64,000 nt of DNA. It comes from Torreya grandis. Taxonomy: Eukaryota > Streptophyta > Pinopsida > Cupressales > Taxaceae. The stretch is from NCBI GenBank assembly GCA_037957365.1, contig JARHVA010004092.1, positions 541,501 through 605,500 on the forward strand, in the 5' to 3' direction. A program made the position numbers and the translations under genes. Positions 40,781 to 53,409 of the stretch are shown piece by piece. The notes below the pieces were generated by a model. It was not told the DNA's origin. It ran no database searches and saw only the letters and a program-made list of their open reading frames with translations. Position 1 is the stretch's first letter, and each line of letters opens with the position of its first letter.

Positions 40781-41280
40781 ATTTTCCCCTATTTAACAAG
40801 GCATTATGAGATAGGCATAGTAATGTATTTTCAAATAATTAAAATTTTATTAAGAAGAAAAAGAAGATAATGATTAAGGAATGATGCTCCAGATAAATTT
40901 CGGGAATCCTATTATGCCCCCTCGAGGGAGAGGTTGACACATACAATTTATGGATGGTCCCTCAAAAAGAATCAAGAATAAGAATGAAATTAACCCATGG
41001 ATGAAATTAATCTAGTTGAGTTCATATTTGCATGCATTAATTAAAATAATAATTTGGCCAAAGGAGTTATAATCAAGAATGGAGGCTGAGACATTGGTTT
41101 GCCTAAAGGAAGTTATAATTAGTGGCACAAGCATGTGCCCTAATAGGGTAGATGGGTTAAAATAATGAATTACCCAAAAGTGGTTATAAACATTTTGATA
41201 ACCGAATTAAATCATGATTTTTGGTTTTGCCCTAGTAGGGTAGATTGGCAATCATAACTCAAGGATATAGCCTATCACAC
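40781..41280 (-). repeat. 3' interior segment with tandem-repeat units
   Basis: Contains three units of the 'TTTGCCNAAAGGNGGTTATAAT' type (about 41,050, 41,097 and 41,170). It matches 49,927-50,425 closely until 'acctatcacacat', where it switches abruptly to 5' interior sequence at about 41,280. This is the deletion or recombination joint. Confidence 0.7.
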
Positions 41281-41903
41281 ATTTTGGAATTACCACTTGA
41301 GGTGCTTTTTGTTCAAAATCTACCTGAGTAATGATATGTGTAGAGTCATTCTTCTATTTTATCAGAAGATCCTATGCTTTTGTTAATGATGGGGTCTACC
41401 TTTATTGTTTAGGATCTACTTAAGTGGATAGCTAGAATGTTATGATGTCTTCCTACACTATAGGAAACCCCTAGGTCTCTAGTGGTGGCAAGGCCTACTG
41501 TTGACATTTTGGGATGACCCTAGGTTGGTCCTTCATCCTACTAAAGTTGGTAGCCTTAATTATTGGCCTTTTCTCTTTCATTTGTACCCTCACTTCTAAG
41601 CACATCTTTGGCTGGGAGGGAGGGTTATTTTTTCACATCATTACCTGAAGTCTTATTTGGTGGATTGATCATGTAGAAAATGACCCAAATTTACCCTTGC
41701 ATGACTATTCATTAGGTATTAATGTCAATCCTATCAAATTCATGTTTTTCTAAATATTTGTGCCTTCTTAGGTAAACATAAATATTTCAAAGAGTTTGGA
41801 CCCTAACATCAATCTTCTATGCATCAATATTCATAGGGTGCATTTATGGAATGTGGTTTACCAAGTCCATGAAGTATTTAGTGGTGTAGTCATAGGGAAA
41901 ATC
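41281..41903 (-). repeat. Second copy of the 5' interior (leader) segment
   Basis: Homologous to 39,090-39,714, including remains of the GRHTYVEKHES peptide (here LGRHKYLEKHEF). It has more stops than the first copy. Confidence 0.7.
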
Positions 41904-42461
41904 TGTGAGATAGGAATCCTATGGAGGAGTTAGTCAAGTGTTAATATGAAAACCCTCAATAAAAACACACTAAGAAATCTAACACCTCAAGCCTAGACAC
42001 TCAAGTAGTAAGAGAATAATGCAAGTAACTAATAATAGATGATAAAATAAGTATTCTTTACCTTATTTGAGAGCAAGAGTTGTATGTTTGGAATGGAGGA
42101 ATGTGCTTAGTCATAATGGTGCTCTTTGCATCATTTCTCCTTGTCACCTTGGTAATATTTGGCTTGGCTTTGGAAAGATGTAACAACCTATCAATATTTT
42201 TGCATTATAACACTACAATAAAGCTTTTTCTCTCAACACAATTGAACATTATAACATTACACAAAAAAACTTTCTTAAAATAATTCATGCATAGTAACAT
42301 TAAATAGAAAAGCTTGTTTGAAGAATGGATGAGGCCTTGTAGTTATAGCCTTTCAAACTAACCCTAACCTAAGTGTGTTTGGGTTTATATTAACCATTGT
42401 TAGGTTTGGGAGGGGACAAGCCATTAATATTTTTAATTAATAAGCATGGCTCACAAATCTA
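41904..42461 (-). repeat. LTR B, distal part (downstream of the insert in minus sense)
   Basis: Collinear with 39,715-40,270 of LTR A up to 'CTCACAAATCTA', then interrupted by the 7-kb insert. The rest of this LTR is at 49,439-49,926. Confidence 0.8.
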
Positions 42462-42466
42462 GATAT
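42462..42466. repeat. Target-site duplication GATAT (left)
   Basis: GATAT before the insert and GACAT after it (49,434-49,438) differ by one transition. The uninterrupted LTR A has AATAT at this place. Confidence 0.7.
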
Positions 42467-45400
42467 TATTAGAGTAGGGGTTTTGTTTTTTCCCATATTT
42501 ATTTATTATGGGCTTTTTTCCCTTATTTGGAGTTTTCCTACGTTCATGGATAATCTTAATTACGTGTATTTGAAGCTACTACTAACATTTATAGCCTCAT
42601 AGGCCAAATTTCAACCCCCTATATTGAAAACTTTCAATGACCATCATTCTAGCTTGCTTATGATTACTCCCAGCATGGTCATGTCTTCCTTGTCCCGATG
42701 AGAGTCTTGGAATCCTTACTAGGAATGTCATGATTTGTCATAGTTTCATGCTTGACCCATGGTTTCATAAGTGTCTTGAAGTCTTTATGATGATATAATA
42801 GGTGCCATAGTGTCTTGAGATGAGAGATATCATTATCAAGAGGTCATGAAGTCCAATGAGTGCCCAGCTTTGTTTGAGGAATATAGTGGTCTTTGGCAAT
42901 TTAAAGGTGTTTCATGAAATGTTGGAAGATATAATATGAGGTTCATAATTTATTCAAATTCATTTATCAATGACGTATTCATCTAAGTTCACTTAAATCC
43001 TTCATTACCCCTCCTAAACCATTGATCACCCCCTTAAACACCTTCATGAGCTTATATCACCTTGTAAAACCTTAAGAAAGGGGAAAATGTTGATTAATTA
43101 TGTTTGAAGGGACCTTAAATAATCTTTATTAATGTCATATCTTGTCTATATGTGTTTCATTCCACATAAAGTCCTTTTGAGGCCCACCTCCACCCTTTTC
43201 ACTAGCCAAGTGGGCCCCACATGGCATGTTAGGACCTTTCCACTTCCCCTTACATTTTCATTTGATTTTAAATGCATATTTATTCATTATTCTCTCCCTC
43301 TAAGCCTAAAATGATGTTTCATATATTTAAACTTGGAAAAATACTAAAAAATTAGAGATTTTGGGTGATTTTCTGCACTTGTAAAAAAATGGTATGGACT
43401 ACACCATATAGCAAAGGACCAAGGGTTTAATATGAGCTCATTTTTAAGTTATCTACAAATTTTCATTCAAAATATAGGTTAATCAATCTCAAAACTAGTC
43501 CTGCAACCCCTTCACCTTCTTTGCAAGCTTGGACAACTCCTCAGGTTTTTGCTTGTACCATACAGAGGAGAGAGAGTGGAAGTCCTAACTCTTGGCCATA
43601 AAAATTAGACTCAACCATATTTCCATAAAGGTAATTTATATAAATATTGGCCTCCATAAGTTTATTAAACTTCCTTAAGATGTTAAGAAATGTTTATTCA
43701 CTTCACATCTGCACATACCAAATTCAATTGGATGGTTTTCATGAAATTTTGAGTTGTTTGCTCAATCCAATTAATGATGTTGTTATCTCAAGTCTTGTAG
43801 GAGCCTCCCATGGAAATTTACAAGTTTGTATCACATGTGTGAGCCTATAAAAATTTAAAATCTTCATGATTAGCTACTATGTGCATCCTATAGGAAAATT
43901 TGATTGTATTGACCAAGGTTTGGTGTCTTCATCAGGTGCTATGATATGAATGTGAGAGTTTATAGAGGTGTTTTGATGTCTAAAATTAATTATTTTTAAA
44001 ATTGAAGTTCTAATGGCCTTTTTTTACCTCATAGGACCTCAAAATATGGAGGACTCATGCATATTTGAAGTTCATTGTGTAACAGACTATGTGTAGTCCA
44101 AAGGCACCTATAGGGTTGATATCTGGCTCAAAAGCATTGGATGAGATGTTACAATGATGGTGTAAATTCCTCATGCCATGTTGAATTATATCTTGAACCT
44201 ATTTTATATCCTAAAATTCATATAAACCACAACTCTTCCCACTTAACTCAAAGTTCCTTTCTTAGCAGAGTTTAAGGTTTGTTTGTAAAAATTAAGGTTT
44301 TTGGAGTTTTTAAGGTTTCATTTTAGGCTATGTATGATGTGTTATGCCATTAAAAGGATCCATATTAGTTTAAGAGTATGTCATAGTTTCCCTAAGGTGA
44401 ATTTTTGATGGTACTATAAGGGGTATTTCCATCCATTTCAAGACACAACCCACACTCTATCATTTCACTATCACCACTACCATGTTATTGTGTGGTACCC
44501 CTGTTTTTATGCTCTCACAACCTTATTTATCCACTTCCATACTCCTTCATCCATCCATCCCCACTAATAAGTCTTAACCAATTTAATATACCTACATACA
44601 CACTTGGTAACCTTGGAAACTATAATATCATAGAGACTTAGATTCAATCTAGTCTCATACTCTGTTAAAGTTATAAAATAAGACCTACAGTCATTCACTT
44701 AGCATATTGCAATAAGCACATAAGGAGCATTTCAATGAAGTAGATGTGGATATCCCTTCAATATAAATTATGGAGGATATAAGGGGTAGTATGTGATGAA
44801 TTCAAATAATGACTTAGTGTAATAAACATCCTAAAATGACTTGAAACACCCACACAAGATAGTACACCTAGATTGTCTCAGTCTGTACAGTAGGAAAAGC
44901 TCAAAGGTTATTGATAGTTAGAGTGTTTGGAAGGTCAAGGATTATTATAAGTATAATATGGATATTAAATATCACAAATAAATTTTTATATGATTATAAT
45001 TTATCATTACCCCAATTTCATTAGGTCACCACCCACATCACAGGGCTAGTAAACACCTACAGCCACCTCAAGTAGACTAGGCTTGGCATATGAAGGAGGT
45101 TGAGTAGAAGGTACATTTCATAATAATATGAGATTTATTTTAGAAATATAAGGTTTTATTAGTTCCAATAAGCCAAAAATATGCAATTTTAAATCCTTGA
45201 CTCTTTTAATAAGGCTTAGCACAAACTAATACCTACAGCAGTCCCATCAAACACCTATAGTGAGCATGTTGGGGGTAGAGCATAAAAAGTTGAAAAAAAT
45301 AGGAGTTTAAACACTATATGTAATTATATAAAATATGAAGATGGAAAATTACATAATAAAGGGCATATCAATGATAATTTCTAATTCTCTAGGTCTAAAA

Positions 45401-48400
45401 CTCAACCTCACAAGCACCTACATCCATGTCTCTCCTTAGCATGGACTATGCTATAGATTAGTGAGTTCAAATGACTAGGTTGACAATAATTCAAGGAGGG
45501 AGGTTATTAAATGATAACATTAATGATAATATGGTACATTGAATAAAATCAAATGATACTCTACCATTCTAAGCCTTATTTTGGATAAAATATATAACAA
45601 TACTCTATCCATCTACAGTCAATTCATGAAAATCAAAAGAGCTAAGTTCCAAGTCTTAGAGGTCACTATTGAGATAGTAAGAAGAAATATTGAGTTAATA
45701 ATAGACTTCTTAAAGACACCTAAACCTCATGAGAGCTCCAAAATACTGATGTATAGGAATGTTTAACCTCTACTTGGTCAAGAGTACAAAATATACACCT
45801 ACAGGTTAAGTATAGTAGACTTAAAAATGGAAGGCATTGTGTTTCAATGGCTCAAAGGCCAAGTCAATGGAGGATTTTGGTTTTAAAGTTCCATTCTTTA
45901 GTAATGTCTTAGGCCAAAAACAAGGTTGAAGATATGAAACTATAGCTTATGCAACTAATACCATGCCCTTAATTAAATCACATGAGGAACATAGGGTTTC
46001 AAAGTGCAAGTTGATCCATTCAAGGAAAGTACAATTTGCTTGATGAATAAGTGTTATTCCTTAGTTAATCTTGATCATAAGTACCTGGAATGAAGTATGA
46101 TCATCACTTGAATCCATCATCAGTAAATATATCGGCAAGTAAGGGCATACACAGGGATTTAGGTAGAACTCGATCAATTAGCCCTAAGAGAGTATTAATA
46201 TGCATGTGGAGGAACCAAAGAATTATAGATAGAGGATAGGATAAATATGGTAATGCTTGAAAAAGACTAAAAAATATGTCCAAGGACCATTCAATTAAGG
46301 TTATACTTAGGTATCCCTCATAGAGTGTGTTTGCAGACCTCTTAGGGTCAAATTAAACCCTTGAACCCCAAACCTTACATAAACAAATGAGATGCTTGAG
46401 AAGAGCAACCAAGGCATAGATACACACAAGATGATGAATAAAGATATAATTCAAGAATATAAAATGTGATTATGGTGTTTGATATATCAAATCTCCTAAA
46501 ATGACCTCAAATATAAGAGTTTCATGTTTAAACATAGCCAACAAGTAGTTATGCTCAATTTGAGCAAAAATAAGTCATTTAAGCCTTTTGAGAAAATTAT
46601 GTCTTAAAAATTAGAGGAGATGGTCCTTATGAGTATTTAAGGGCATCCATACTATTTTATTAGTTATAAAAATAGTGGGTATAACCATTTTTTTATCTTA
46701 GACCAAGACATCTCTAGGCAAGCAGTCAAAGTGATAAATGGACAAGAATCAATCTTGGAAGGTTTGTAAATGGAACTAGAGCCCTAAATTGGTTTTTTGA
46801 TTAGTGAAACATGGTTAAAATGTCATAAAAATCCATATAAATTGTTATAACACTCATCACTTTAGTCAATTATCTTAATGATAGACCTTAAACATAGTCA
46901 CACAAAGTTGTCTACAAAACCCTAGAGCCACATCAAAGTTATTTCAAGCTCTTATAGTAGGTTATATGATCAAGTGGGGGATATAAAGATGATTGAGACA
47001 TAATAGAAGATAATTTAGATTGAGAGAAGTTTATAAATATTATAAAACCTCTAATATGTTGCTCAAAATGCCTAACCCTGTACATAGGTAATTTAAGGAC
47101 CAAATTCAATCACTCACCCACTCCACCACATAAGCTCTTAGGACCAAAGCTATTGATATGTTTTATTTACCCTCATGTAATAATAATCCATGATATATTT
47201 ATTTTATTTAAGAAGATAAACTCTATGAACTAACCTTAAGAAGTTAAACATTTAGAAATGGCATGTAGACTACCCTAGGGTCAACTTGTGACATTCATAT
47301 CTTCATCCATCCTTTGCATGGAACTCCAAGCCATTCAAGAAAGTTGAGTAGGTTTATGCCCTAGAGATTCATGTAATTTATTATGATCTTGGATTTTCTT
47401 ACTATATAAACCATCCTTAAGACTCCTGATTACTCCTAAACCTCCTTAAAACACTATTCAAACCTAGTCTTAGAAAAGTTAATATTTTGATTCTTTAACA
47501 CCTAAGAATGATCTAGAAAGCTCATGGAAGGTAAATTAAATTTAGAGGGGATTAACCTAATGGTACTTGACTGTATAAACATTATTTGAAATCCTCAAAA
47601 ATAGGCACTTTTTTAGGGTTTTGGACATAATGAAGGGTGTTTGATAGTGCAGAATGATTTCAATCATTGGGAATTAATCCAACCTCCCAATGAATAACAT
47701 GCCCAATATTTCACTTGGGAGAGTCCCTACAAGTATTTTTAAAACTATTATACTACCATGCTTAAATAATGTAAACTAGTTAGATTGGAAAAGTGGAATT
47801 TTAAGTTCCTAATACATTTCTAAGCCTATGTCATGGTTAGGAGCGTTGTTTCAGGCATTGATCACATTCATACATAAGTTTTCAAGATCTTGTGTAGGTT
47901 TCATAGAGGTTAATATGTAAACACTTATGAAATTAGGCCTAATTGGCCTATGTTGTCATGAAAGAGAGCTTAGTTGACATTGAAATACTAGTGAAATGAG
48001 TTAATACAAGGATGTTATGCTTGATAAACTAATGAATGAAGGGAATTTAATGTGCATTTCATAGATATCATGGAGGTTGAGATAGTTCAATTGACCTTGT
48101 CAATTTACCTTAGAGGAGTATGGGTTGGTACATGGCTATGGTGACATAATTCATCTTATACCTACCATATTGAGTAATTTTGGACTATTCTAAGCATTGT
48201 CAAGCCTTTGATAAAGGACAACTAAGGTTGAATTAGCATCCCTTACCTAATTTCCAATACCAATATCTCATTTAAGGAGCCACTAAGGAGGATCAATGCA
48301 TAAAAGGATTGAACAAGAATTGTATAACTATTGCAACTGCTATTTTGAGTTTAATGTGGCTATCGATGACCCCTCTCCATTTTTTTACTCTATATTCCCA

Positions 48401-49433
48401 TTCTTCTCTCCCCACCTCTTCTATATATTGAAGGATTTTTACCTTAGTTTGTATCCCTTAGGCTAGTATGGGGCCACTCTACCAACATATATACTTATGC
48501 AACTTTTGAATGATTAATAAGGACATTTATAATTAATTTTCAATTAGTAATTAGTGTTTTATGCTTGTCTTGATATGAAAAATTGGTTGAATCTTCCCTT
48601 CTATAGGTCCAAGTTCCACCTAAGTGCTAACAACTCTCCTTGAAGGTTGTCTAGTGTGTCTAGGTGATTATGTCTCAATGAAGTGGATGTTTGATGTTAA
48701 GTGTCTTTGAATCAAGCCTTATCCTCATTCCCCTCTTGATTAAGTCAATTAGATTGACCTCTAGGTGAAACACTATTGCTTGGAAGCTATTGAAACTAGT
48801 GTGTTAGTTTTGTTCATAGTTCATTAGTGTGACAAAGAATTCAAGCTTAAGAGTGGATAGAATGATTATCAGGTGCATCACCACACATTAGAATATGTTT
48901 GATTCATGTAATCTCCTTAACCCTTTCCATCCCAACATATTTAGGTCTTAGAAATAGTGTTGGAATGAAAAAATCATAGGAGCTAACTTCTCAAAATGTA
49001 GAGGTCTGACCCACATATTAGGTAACCCACAGCCTAAGGTCAGTCCCATATTAGCCTAAGTTTGGGGATAGGACATGAAAACTCCTCTCCTCAGTAAGGC
49101 TAAAACCTAGAGTCTCTAATAGTTACATTTTGACCAAATAAATAAGAAGTAACTCCCTTGACTGACTATTTTAGGTATGGGAGTTACTCTTCTATTATTA
49201 TCTCTCTGGCTACCTTTTTTGGGAGGAGTTACTCATGCACTCCTATATGTACATCTCTTTGGGTGAGTTATTGTTTAATAAAATATGGGTTTTGGATTTT
49301 ATCTATATATTTAATATTATTGTGTATGTGATTTCATTTTCTTATGGCTATTACATTGTGTACATGCTTGACTTGTGCCTATCACAAACCTATGCATTCA
49401 CTTGATCCAGAGATCTTGACATCCACTCTAATA
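42467..49433. mobile_element. 6,967-bp insert with TATTAGAGT/ACTCTAATA ends, non-coding
   Basis: Precisely bounded by comparison with uninterrupted LTR A. It opens TATTAGAGTAGGGG and closes CCACTCTAATA, a 9-base terminal inverted repeat, between 5-base duplications. TGTTAG...CTAACA-type ends with 5-bp duplications are usual for Ty1/copia LTRs, so this could be a copia element with TG and CA decayed to TA. However, I could not find two LTR copies, a primer-binding site, or any gag, RT, integrase or transposase motif. The last 300 bases look LTR-like: a hairpin at 49,147-49,192, then TTTAATAAAATATG. Orientation is unknown. Confidence 0.7.
49147..49192. repeat. Stem-loop inside the 7-kb insert
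   Basis: AGAAGTAACTCCC and GGGAGTTACTCTTCT are inverted copies about 18-20 bases apart, giving a stem of about 13 pairs with a two-base bulge. Confidence 0.7.
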
Positions 49434-49926
49434 GACATTTATTTGATATTTTATGAGTACTTAACAACTCACAAAAGATAATATCATGATGGTGACATCA
49501 CTTCAAATATTTATGTGATGTTATAATGATGTCATCGATCTAGATTTATGAATTTATAAAAATAAAAATTTAATAATTAATTAGCCAATGGATTTTCACC
49601 TATGCGTTTAATTGGGTTTGACTAATTAAGCAATCATGATCAAGTTAATTGCCATGTTTGAATTTTGACAAGTTTTCCCTCACACATGGTCGAAGAGGTC
49701 AATTTTCTAGGTCACAACTTGAAAAGAGATGAATTAGAGGAATATAATTCTTGTGTGAACTGCATTACCCTGGTTAGGGATACATTGACATGGTTTAGAA
49801 GATGCATGTGACATATGCTGATAAATTAGAGAATTCTAGTAATTTCAAATCTTAACTTGCATTTTTTGTAAGGAATCACTCCAATTTTTGTTTAAACATA
49901 GAAGTGGTCAAAAAGGAGTGTTTATA
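49434..49926 (-). repeat. LTR B, proximal part (minus-sense start)
   Basis: Begins with the GACAT duplication and TTATTTGATATTTTATGAG, which continues LTR A homology from 40,290. Ends at the LTR start (TGTAGACACTC decayed to TATAAACACTC), next to the polypurine tract, here degraded to AATCAGGGGCAAAC. Confidence 0.8.
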
Positions 49927-51096
49927 GTTTGCCCCTGATTGAGAAGGTGTTGTGAGACATAGGCATAATAATGTATTTTCAAATAATTAAAAAGTCATAA
50001 AGAATAAAAATAAGATAATGATCAAAGAATTATACTCCAAACAAAATTTGGGAAGCTTATGATGCCCCCTCAATGGAGTGGTTGACATATATGACTGATG
50101 GACAATCCCTCAAAAATAAATAAGAAAAAGAATTAAATTAACCCATAGACGAAATTAATCTAGTTGATCTAATGTTTGCATGCATTGATTAAAATACTAA
50201 TTTAGCTAAAGGTAGTTATAATTAGGAATGGAGGTTGAGACAATAAGTTTCCCAAAGGTGGTTATAATTAGTGGCATAGGCATGTTCCCCAATAAGGTGG
50301 ATGGGTCAAAATAATGATTTTTCCAAAGGTGGTTATAATCATTTAGATGACCTTGATTGAATCATGATTTTTGGTTTTGCCCTAGTAAAGCATATTGGCA
50401 AGCATAATTCAAAGATATAACCTATCACACATATTAAAAATTAGTGAGCATAATCATATATGTGATGGTCTAATGATTAAAGAATCCAAAAACAACAAGG
50501 CACATGAGGATGCATAAAGTGATAAAAGAAATGATTGGAATAAAAAAGGTGGTTGAGCTGACCTGAGATACATCATGTATCCAAGTGTTACCTACATAGT
50601 CCAAATAGACCTCAGGCCAATGTATTTCACCAAAAAATAGGAGAAAATGGATTAAGGAATATAATAGAATAATAATAATTGATTGATATTAATGATTTAT
50701 TTGTACCTACCAATATGGAGATGTTCATCCTTATTAGCATTGATACAACTAGAATGGTCAATGGGTTTATTTGATCAAAAAGTATGGGAGGATTTTCTAA
50801 AGTAAACAAGGAGAATTTATGTAGCACCATTACATGTAAGACCCATTTAATTAATTTTTATTATATCACATGATGGTATGCACCATGATATAAAACACCA
50901 TGATGACCTATCCATAATATGCATAAGGACTCATTCTCAATCTAATAAATAATGAAAAATAATGCACCAATGATAAAAACCATGATAACAATGTTGATGT
51001 ATGAATATGGATGGACTCAAGTATAATGCACAAAGAATCACCTAATAATTGCATATACACCCAGTCAAGGCATAATAATGCAAAGAATAGGTAAAT
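49927..51096 (-). repeat. 3' interior of the tandem gypsy derivative
   Basis: Carries three tandem-repeat units (about 50,205, 50,257 and 50,318). A block at 50,860-51,090 matches 55,250-55,500 and, in reverse, 34,260-34,540. It is cut at 51,096 by the small LTR element. Confidence 0.7.
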
Positions 51097-51490
51097 TGTA
51101 ATCACCCAAAAGTGGTAATTGGATGCTAAGAGTGTCGTTTGAGTTACCCTATTCCTAAATTATCCTTAGACCTATCTTAGAGCCTTTGCCACACTTTTTA
51201 GTCATTATGTCGACCAAATATAGATATAGTTAACTAAAACATAGTCCCAAAATATTTTTCCTAGATCCCAACCCAATTTTCCCAATAGTCTACTAGGTGG
51301 ACATTAGCACCACATTTGGGACACTACAACACATGGCATTAGTGTCCCAAACTGGGCACTACTGTCATTTACCATAACTCTCTCAAACATATACTTTTTT
51401 AAATGTGTTCCCCTCCTAAGGTTAGCTTAAGCACATTTTATTATCTTCACAAGTTACAAATCTCTATAAATATAAGTATCTTTAACCATT
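51097..51490 (+). repeat. First LTR of the small element (minimum extent)
   Basis: Homology with 53,022-53,409 ends where the second copy is cut, so the true 3' end of this LTR is further right and not defined. Contains GGACATTAGCACC and GGCATTAGTGTCC, near-inverted copies about 24 bases apart, then CCCAAACTGGGCACTACTGTC. TATA box at 51,461-51,473. Confidence 0.65.
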
Positions 51491-53021
51491 ATTCATTAGA
51501 TGCAAAAGCCTATTCAAATAAAAGACAAGCTGAGAAAAATTAATGTATTTTATCCCTATTCTATCATACTTATACATAGTACCATATACAACATCCCTAA
51601 ACCCATATTTCTAATATGTATCATGTTCAAGGCATCCAAGTCCACTCTCTTTTTAGCATTCACTTGCACTTGCATCAAACACTAAGTGGGAGAACTACAT
51701 CAGGATTGATCGCTCTTTGAAGTATTGGTATGTAGACAAATTTCTTCATAGTGGGGTGTTGAAGATTTCTAGCCTATCTTACTAATGAACACACAATTAT
51801 TTCTCATGTAATACTTTTAAATAATATTAGGGTTTACATACTAAATCAAGTTTTCTAAGGACAACATAAAGTTTTAGATTTTGTGCGCATAGAAACAAGA
51901 CCTAAAAATATAGGTGTAGGCACTCCGAAAAAATAGAAATAATCCTATAAAGGGGACACTAGTACCAATTTAAGGACACTACAATATTATGGTGCTACTA
52001 TCTATGTGGGGAAATACTATTCAACAAATAAATAGATCCTATAATCTTATTGATGATACTCAGACCTATTCGAAACTCAGTTTTCAAAACCTAGATCATC
52101 TGTGACTACTACTTTATAGATAAGTCTATATTTATGCATATTTATTACTATTTTTAGAAATTTAAAAGAAATCAAAATCCATAACAAATTATTACTTAAT
52201 TATTACATATTATTTAACTAATTTATACAACTCATCCCTTTAACCAAACATAGTATTTACATAGTTAAAACAAAAATTTTAAATCATTTGGTGAACCCGA
52301 CTTACTTCAAATATTGCACCAAACCCTAGCTTTCATTAATACAATTTTTTTTACAATAATTTAGGGCTATGTACTTCTAATTTTATAATTTTTTTAAACA
52401 TCCTATCTAAATTAAATTAATTTTCATATTAGGGTTTCAATTTATTTGAATATAATTTAAATTTGTTGTAAAAAAACCCTAGATTCAAAACACCTTAACC
52501 CTATATGCTCTTAGTGTTTGTATCCTTTTTCTCCCATTTTTTTAGTTGCTATTATTTTTTTAGAATTCATATATTCCATTTTTGTAGGTATATTTCAATT
52601 TGTTTACTATATTCCATCTAAAAATTTTATCTCTCTTCCATTAATAATAAGTGTTAGAATAGTTGGTAATCCTACAAAGCATATTCAAATTCTTACTATC
52701 TAAGCCTATAACAAGGACAAAGAACCTATTAAAACTTTAACTATGAATCCTTCACACCTTGATTATGTGGAATTAAATGACAATGCATCTAAAGATGAAC
52801 AATATAACCAAGAGCAAGATGAGGTCCACATTAATAATCATGACACACTCCCTCCAATTAACAATAATCATATAATTATGAACAAAGATGAGGTATTACT
52901 TGATTCAAAGATAGAATTTGGGAACATCCCCTTGATCATGTAAAAACTCTATAGGCCATATTATAAATTTACAATAAGACAAACAATGGTCAATCTTTAA
53001 TCCCTCTAGTTAATAATGTTG
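51491..53021 (+). other. Interior of the small LTR element
   Basis: AT-rich. A third, partial copy of the hairpin block is at 51,955-52,010 (GGACACTAGTACC...GGTGCTACTATC). An open frame at 52,743-52,943 (66 residues, acidic and Asn-rich, MNPSHLDYVELNDN...) is the only mildly protein-like segment. It matches no family I know and may be a gag remnant or chance. Confidence 0.4.
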
Positions 53022-53409
53022 TGTAATCACCTAAAAGTGGTGATTGGATGCTAAGAGTGTCACATGAGTTAACATATTCCTAGCTTAGTATTTGAAATAT
53101 TCTATATCCTTAGACACACTTTTAAAGTCATTATGGAAACTACACTGACCTATAGTCAACAAAAACATAGTCCTAGGACTGTCTTCTCAGCTCCCAACCC
53201 AACTTGCTCTATAATCTGCTAAGTGGGTATCAGCACCACCTTTGGGACACTACAACCACATGGTTCTAGAGTCCCAAACTGGACCCTATTGTCCTTAGAC
53301 CTAAATTTTCCCAATTGATAATTTTTGAAATGTGTACCACTCCTAAGGTAAGCCTAATTCATTTTATTATCCACATAGGCTATATATATCTATAAATACA
53401 AGTCTAATT
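53022..53409 (+). repeat. Second LTR of the small element, truncated by gypsy insertion
   Basis: Collinear with 51,097-51,480. Ends a few bases after the TATA box (CTATAAATACAAGTC, then TAATT). TAATT would be the target duplication of the inserted gypsy element; its partner should lie beyond 64,000. Confidence 0.65.

Larger units (their letters stand above)
37736..51096 (-). mobile_element. Tandem gypsy derivative: internal-LTR-internal-LTR-internal
   Basis: On the minus strand the order is: 3' interior with tandem repeats (51,096-49,927), LTR B (49,926-41,904, split by a 7-kb insert), 5' interior fused to 3' interior (41,903-40,781), LTR A (40,780-39,715), and 5' interior (39,714 to about 37,736). 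The 40.8-41.28 kb block matches 49.93-50.42 kb, and 39.1-39.71 kb matches 41.28-41.90 kb. This chaining of interiors and shared LTRs is what unequal recombination between LTR elements produces. LTR ends, polypurine tract and the 3' repeat unit tie it to the Tat-type element at 20,020-36,530. The lower boundary is approximate. Confidence 0.75.
51097..53409 (+). mobile_element. Small LTR element, second LTR truncated
   Basis: Two direct repeats starting TGTAATCACC (51,097) and TGTAATCACC (53,022, with a preceding G) agree for about 390 bases, through CCCAAACTGG, to the TATA box and CTATAAATA. The second copy stops at 53,409, exactly where the minus-strand gypsy LTR begins, so the gypsy element inserted into it. 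The interior of about 1.5 kb shows no RT, integrase or protease motif, which suggests a non-autonomous element. The strand is assigned from the position of the TATA box in the LTRs. Confidence 0.65.

Noticed and set aside
43132..43314. 60-residue frame in the 7-kb insert as a gene
   Set aside because: No domain, no splice context, no conserved copy.
52743..52943. 66-residue acidic open frame as a host small protein
   Set aside because: Lies inside a small LTR element and matches no known family; kept only as a note in that element's interior.
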